Assembly (NCBI RefSeq): GCF_039912695.1
Contig: NZ_JBDSPJ010000014.1
Span: 135,813 to 199,812 of the forward strand
DNA: 64,000 bases
Direction: 5' to 3'
Origin: Pseudolysinimonas_A sp039912695
GTDB lineage: Bacteria; Actinomycetota; Actinomycetes; Actinomycetales; Microbacteriaceae
Position numbers and translations under genes: made by a program. Position 1 is the stretch's first letter, and every line of letters begins with the position of its first letter. Below are positions 61,466 to 64,000 of the stretch, one piece after another. The notes under the pieces are model-generated. The model made no database searches. It saw only the letters and a program-made list of their open reading frames with translations, and had not been told where the DNA came from.

Positions 61466-61912
61466 GTGACGTATTGGCTGGCAGTTGTGCACCGTGACCA
61501 CGTTCGCCGGGGAGTCGACCAGGGGATCGTGCAGGTCAACCACGGTTCGAAGGCGGGCGTCGCCAAGATGTCGCCCGGCGACGGCCTGGTCTACTACTCG
61601 CCCAAAGACGCCTACCCCGAGGGCGCTCCGCTTCGCGCGTTCACGGCTATCGGCCTCATTGCCGACGGAGATCCGTGGCAGGCCGCACCGATGATGATGC
61701 GCGGCGACGGCGAGGTTCGCCCCTGGCGGCGCCGGGTTGAGTACCTGGAGGGCGTCGCCGAGGTGCCGATTCAGCCACTGCTGCCGGTGCTCGAACTCAC
61801 CCGTGACACGCCGAACTGGGGTTGGCTGATGCGTCGCGGGCTACTCGAACTCTCGGCTGCGGACTTCGCGGTGATCGCGACCGAGATGGGCGCCGATACC
61901 CTCATTCCGTGA
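61466..61912 (+). CDS. EVE domain protein
   Basis: 148 residues forming a complete EVE domain: TYWLAVVHRDHVRRGVDQGI, QVNHGSKAGVAKMSPGDGLVYYSPK and FTAIGLIADGDPW. EVE (PUA-like) domains bind modified nucleotides in nucleic acids. The GTG start gives the family N-terminus. Its stop overlaps the next gene's GTG (GTGA), so the two are coupled. Confidence 0.88.
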   Translation: MTYWLAVVHRDHVRRGVDQGIVQVNHGSKAGVAKMSPGDGLVYYSPKDAYPEGAPLRAFTAIGLIADGDPWQAAPMMMRGDGEVRPWRRRVEYLEGVAEVPIQPLLPVLELTRDTPNWGWLMRRGLLELSAADFAVIATEMGADTLIP

Positions 61913-62358
61913 CTGACGCCGCCGAACCCCGCAGCCAAACCGCGTACCAGGTGCGTTTCGACTGGGGCCTTGCCGGTGCTGCCGCGGTCGAAGTCGAGGC
62001 AGATGTCGTCGCCTGGGTCGATGAACTGGATGCCGCGGCCGGGCCGAACGATACGCGCCCGGCGAGCGCGGCGAAAGCCGGCGAGTTCGCCCGCTGGTGC
62101 CTCGACCGGCAAGTGGAGTTGGGCGGGCGTTTCCGGATCGCGGTGGTCGCGGCCGGGGTCGTGCTGTCGGACGGTTCGCTGCGGTTCGCGGTCGAAGACC
62201 TCCTCGGCGCCGGTGCCGTCATCGATGCGCTCGCCGAACTCGGGATCGACCATCAGTCGCCCGAAGCCGCTGCGGCCGCCGCCGCCTACACCGGGCTGCG
62301 CAACGCGACGCGGCACCTGATGAACGCGTCGGTCAGTGCGCGGGAGTTGCGCGCCTAA
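61909..62358 (+). CDS. Short ComB-like (2-phosphosulfolactate phosphatase family) protein
   Basis: 149 residues. The N-terminal YQVRFDWGLAGAAAVEVEADVVAWVDEL and C-terminal RIAVVAAGVVLSDGSLRFAVEDLLGAGAVIDAL match the two ends of ComB-family proteins. The central 60-70 residues, which hold the LPSPNGS-like catalytic region, are missing without any frameshift. A later HQSPEAAAAAAAYTGLRNATRHL segment is also family-like. Phosphatase activity is therefore doubtful. GTG start overlaps the EVE stop; its own stop overlaps the convergent CGNR gene by four bases. Confidence 0.7.
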   Translation: MTDAAEPRSQTAYQVRFDWGLAGAAAVEVEADVVAWVDELDAAAGPNDTRPASAAKAGEFARWCLDRQVELGGRFRIAVVAAGVVLSDGSLRFAVEDLLGAGAVIDALAELGIDHQSPEAAAAAAAYTGLRNATRHLMNASVSARELRA

Positions 62359-62918
62359 CCCGCGAGAGCCTGGGCTGCTCGCGCTCGGTGCGCGCGCACC
62401 TTCGCACGGTTACCGCAGCGCTGCATCGAACACCAGCGCCGGTTGACGGTGCGCGACTCGTCGCGGAACACCCGACGGCAGTCCTCGGCATCGCAGCGGC
62501 GGATGCGTTCGGGCTCGACACTGAGGATCGCGATGATGTCGCGGGCGAGCGTCGAGAGCACCTGACCGGTGCGTAGTCGCCCGGCTCCCGCCTGACGGCG
62601 ACCTCCTGCGAGGGTCGGCGGAATGTCGGGAGTCGCCCCGAAGAGATTCACGGTGTCGACGTCATCCGGTCCGAGGCTCTCCTGGTCGGCAGCAGCGATG
62701 CTCAACCGGGTGATGGCCGCGCGCAATCCCCGCGCATCGGTTAAATCGCGCTCGCTCGCTTCGGTCGCGTCGAGACGTTCGTATCGGGCAGCGAGCCACT
62801 CGCCGAGATCACGGCCGTGCACCGGCTCGGGGGCGGCCGCGAAGTCAAGAGACTCCGCTCCGGCATCGAAGAACCAGGTCGTACCCTCAGGAGCGATCAG
62901 CCACTGTCCCGTACTCAT
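62355..62918 (-). CDS. CGNR zinc-finger (ABATE-domain) transcription-factor-like protein
   Basis: 187 residues. The N-terminal ABATE-type region (about 1-130) carries TTWFFDAGAESLDFA. A C-terminal zinc finger is formed by RRCDAEDCRRVF and RRWCSMQRCGNRAKVRAHRAR, containing the name-giving CGNR and four cysteines. Proteins of this type are likely stress-related DNA-binding regulators. Its start overlaps the end of the SprT-like gene by 32 bases on the same strand, so the two are probably co-transcribed. Confidence 0.9.
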   Translation of the reverse strand: MSTGQWLIAPEGTTWFFDAGAESLDFAAAPEPVHGRDLGEWLAARYERLDATEASERDLTDARGLRAAITRLSIAAADQESLGPDDVDTVNLFGATPDIPPTLAGGRRQAGAGRLRTGQVLSTLARDIIAILSVEPERIRRCDAEDCRRVFRDESRTVNRRWCSMQRCGNRAKVRAHRARAAQALAG

Positions 62919-63411
62919 TTAGCTGCGCCTCATGTAACTCAGCTTGGCGGTTACCACCCTCATCCCGGTGGTGCCACGCGATCACGAGTGCGGGGTTGAA
63001 ACGCTTCGAACACTTGCCGCACGACAGCGCGCGGGTCGGTTTGCGATACCGGTAGTGGGTGTGGCCGTTCGGGCACCTTCCGATCCAGGTCGCCAGGTCG
63101 TCGGCGATCGCCCCGCCGTGCAGGCGCTTTCCTTCGTATCCCAGACCGGCGGCGATCTTTTTCCAGCGCGGCCCGTGGCCGGATGCCGGCCCGGCGAGTG
63201 CATGGGCGACCTCGTGCAGTAATACCTGGTGGATCTCGTCGTCTTCGTAGCGGGAGGCAAGATGCCGCGACACCGAGATGCGGTGTGCGCGGTAGTCACA
63301 CAGGCCCGCGCGGGTGCGGGCGTGGTCGAACTCGAAGGTCCACAGCCGCGGGTCGAGATGGAGGGCGATGAGCGCATTCGCCCAGGTGCGCACCCGTTCG
63401 AGCTCGGCCAC
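62887..63411 (-). CDS. SprT-like zinc metalloprotease family protein
   Basis: 174 residues. Catalytic zinc motif HEVAH (66-70) within VLLHEVAHALAGPASGHGPRWKKIA, where His79 is the likely third ligand, as in SprT/Spartan proteins. A zinc ribbon follows (RCPNGHTHYRYRK and LSCGKCSKRF). Eukaryotic relatives cut DNA-protein crosslinks; bacterial roles are unclear. Starts one base into the stop of the upstream sugar dehydrogenase gene. Confidence 0.9.
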   Translation of the reverse strand: MAELERVRTWANALIALHLDPRLWTFEFDHARTRAGLCDYRAHRISVSRHLASRYEDDEIHQVLLHEVAHALAGPASGHGPRWKKIAAGLGYEGKRLHGGAIADDLATWIGRCPNGHTHYRYRKPTRALSCGKCSKRFNPALVIAWHHRDEGGNRQAELHEAQLNEYGTVADRS

Positions 63412-64000
63412 TAGCCCTCAGCCAGCGCAGCAAGCGATACCTGCAGCAGGCGGTCGTCACCGTCTCGGGGGTCGCCGCGCCCGTCGGTGTTGTTGGTGAT
63501 GAACCACAGCGTGCCGTCGGGGCCGGCCGTCACATCCCGAAGTCGACCGAATTTCCCGACGAACCACGGGGTCGCGCTCGCTGTGCCATCCGCGGCGACG
63601 TCGATCGCCCAGATGCGCTGGCCCTTGAGTGACGCCAAGAAGAAGGTGCCGTCGACGTAGGTGAGCCCACTCGGGCTCGCGTCGTCGGTTGCCCACTGCA
63701 GCACGGGGTCGACAAACCGCGAGTCGCCCGCGATGCCTTCGACGATCGGCCAACCGTAGTTCGCCCCGGGCTCGATGCGGTTGAACTCGTCCCAGGTGTC
63801 TTGACCGAACTCCGCGGCCCAGAGCTGCCCGTCGGCATCCCATGCCAGCCCCTGCGGATTGCGGTGCCCCATCGAGTAGACCAGGGACCCCGACGTCGGG
63901 TTGTCGGTCGGCACGTCGCCCGTCGGTGTCATGCGCAGGATCTTGCCGTTGAGCGTGGCCGGGTCTTGAGCGGTGTCGGGGGTACCCGCATCGCCCACCG
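63411..64000 (-). CDS. PQQ-dependent aldose sugar dehydrogenase-like protein (N-terminal part outside window)
   Basis: The C-terminal 196 residues of a six-bladed beta-propeller of the soluble glucose dehydrogenase/YliI (GSDH) family; the frame runs past the last base. Visible blocks are GDAGTPDTAQDPATLNGKIL, YSMGHRNPQGLAWD, AEFGQDTWDEFNRIEPGANYGW, and GPDGTLWFITNNTDGRG. Full-length proteins are about 350-450 residues and usually exported; that end cannot be seen. Likely oxidises aldoses with PQQ and passes electrons to the respiratory chain (family knowledge). Confidence 0.92.
   Translation of the reverse strand, partial: VGDAGTPDTAQDPATLNGKILRMTPTGDVPTDNPTSGSLVYSMGHRNPQGLAWDADGQLWAAEFGQDTWDEFNRIEPGANYGWPIVEGIAGDSRFVDPVLQWATDDASPSGLTYVDGTFFLASLKGQRIWAIDVAADGTASATPWFVGKFGRLRDVTAGPDGTLWFITNNTDGRGDPRDGDDRLLQVSLAALAEG

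Noticed and set aside
1..64000. tRNA, rRNA or classical riboswitch genes
   Set aside because: Intergenic gaps are short and none shows a convincing cloverleaf, rRNA stretch or known aptamer core.

Overview
The window is high-GC (about 65%) and almost fully coding. It carries typical actinobacterial chromosome content. Gene repertoire and style point to the family Microbacteriaceae (inference): an lhr/nei2 neighbourhood, two short DUF7882-type proteins, an 86-residue 'LALHLGLLLITYGRR'-type protein, LAxTG-anchored surface proteins, and frequent GGATGC/GGATGT words. No rRNA, tRNA, CRISPR array, transposase or phage gene was recognised. The window starts inside one gene and ends inside another.

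Layout. 1-8211 (+): the end of a mannitol-dehydrogenase-family gene, a peptide/oligosaccharide-type ABC importer (lipoprotein, permease, a permease-ATPase fusion, a second ATPase) and a type-B carboxylesterase, overlapping or tightly spaced. 8319-15325: a cysteine-desulfurase-like PLP enzyme, a secreted beta-helix protein with a LAPTG sorting signal, a three-gene ABC-2 export operon (-), and a 2,2-dialkylglycine decarboxylase. 15393-16928: a DUF892 ferritin-like gene, a tiny ORF and an EEP-fold phosphatase/nuclease. 16943-22644 (+): pta, ackA and xfp, the acetyl-phosphate cluster of the phosphoketolase shunt. 22684-31097: a GIY-YIG protein, then (-) a xylose/ribose-type ABC importer, a GPH-type cation symporter and a GH38 alpha-mannosidase, forming a saccharide-use locus. 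31137-32804: a divergent HxlR regulator/NAD(P)-binding protein pair and a small gene preceded by a possible leader peptide.

33027-40906: a complete bacteriophytochrome-diguanylate cyclase and, 3.5 kb away, an intact EAL phosphodiesterase, giving the two halves of a c-di-GMP circuit. Flavin/nicotinamide oxidoreductases, two DUF7882-like paralogues and small membrane proteins lie among them. 41105-45003 (+): an ECF sigma factor, a single-pass membrane protein with an Ig-like ectodomain lacking a zinc anti-sigma motif, and an 819-residue exported protein, in one closely packed or overlapping operon. This is the best candidate for an undescribed system. 45013-51743 (-): nei2, a secreted nuclease, the giant Lhr helicase, and an alpha/beta hydrolase gene interrupted by one amber codon in its oxyanion-hole motif. 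52552-60975 (+): a 2807-residue DUF11/DUF5979 surface protein with a LAATG sorting signal. 60947-64000: SRPBCC, EVE, a minimal ComB-like protein, a CGNR zinc-finger protein, an SprT-like protein, and the C-terminal part of a PQQ-type sugar dehydrogenase cut by the window end.

Functional themes are uptake and oxidation of sugars or sugar derivatives, overflow/phosphoketolase energy metabolism, light-to-c-di-GMP signalling, DNA repair, and two large putative sortase-anchored surface proteins.
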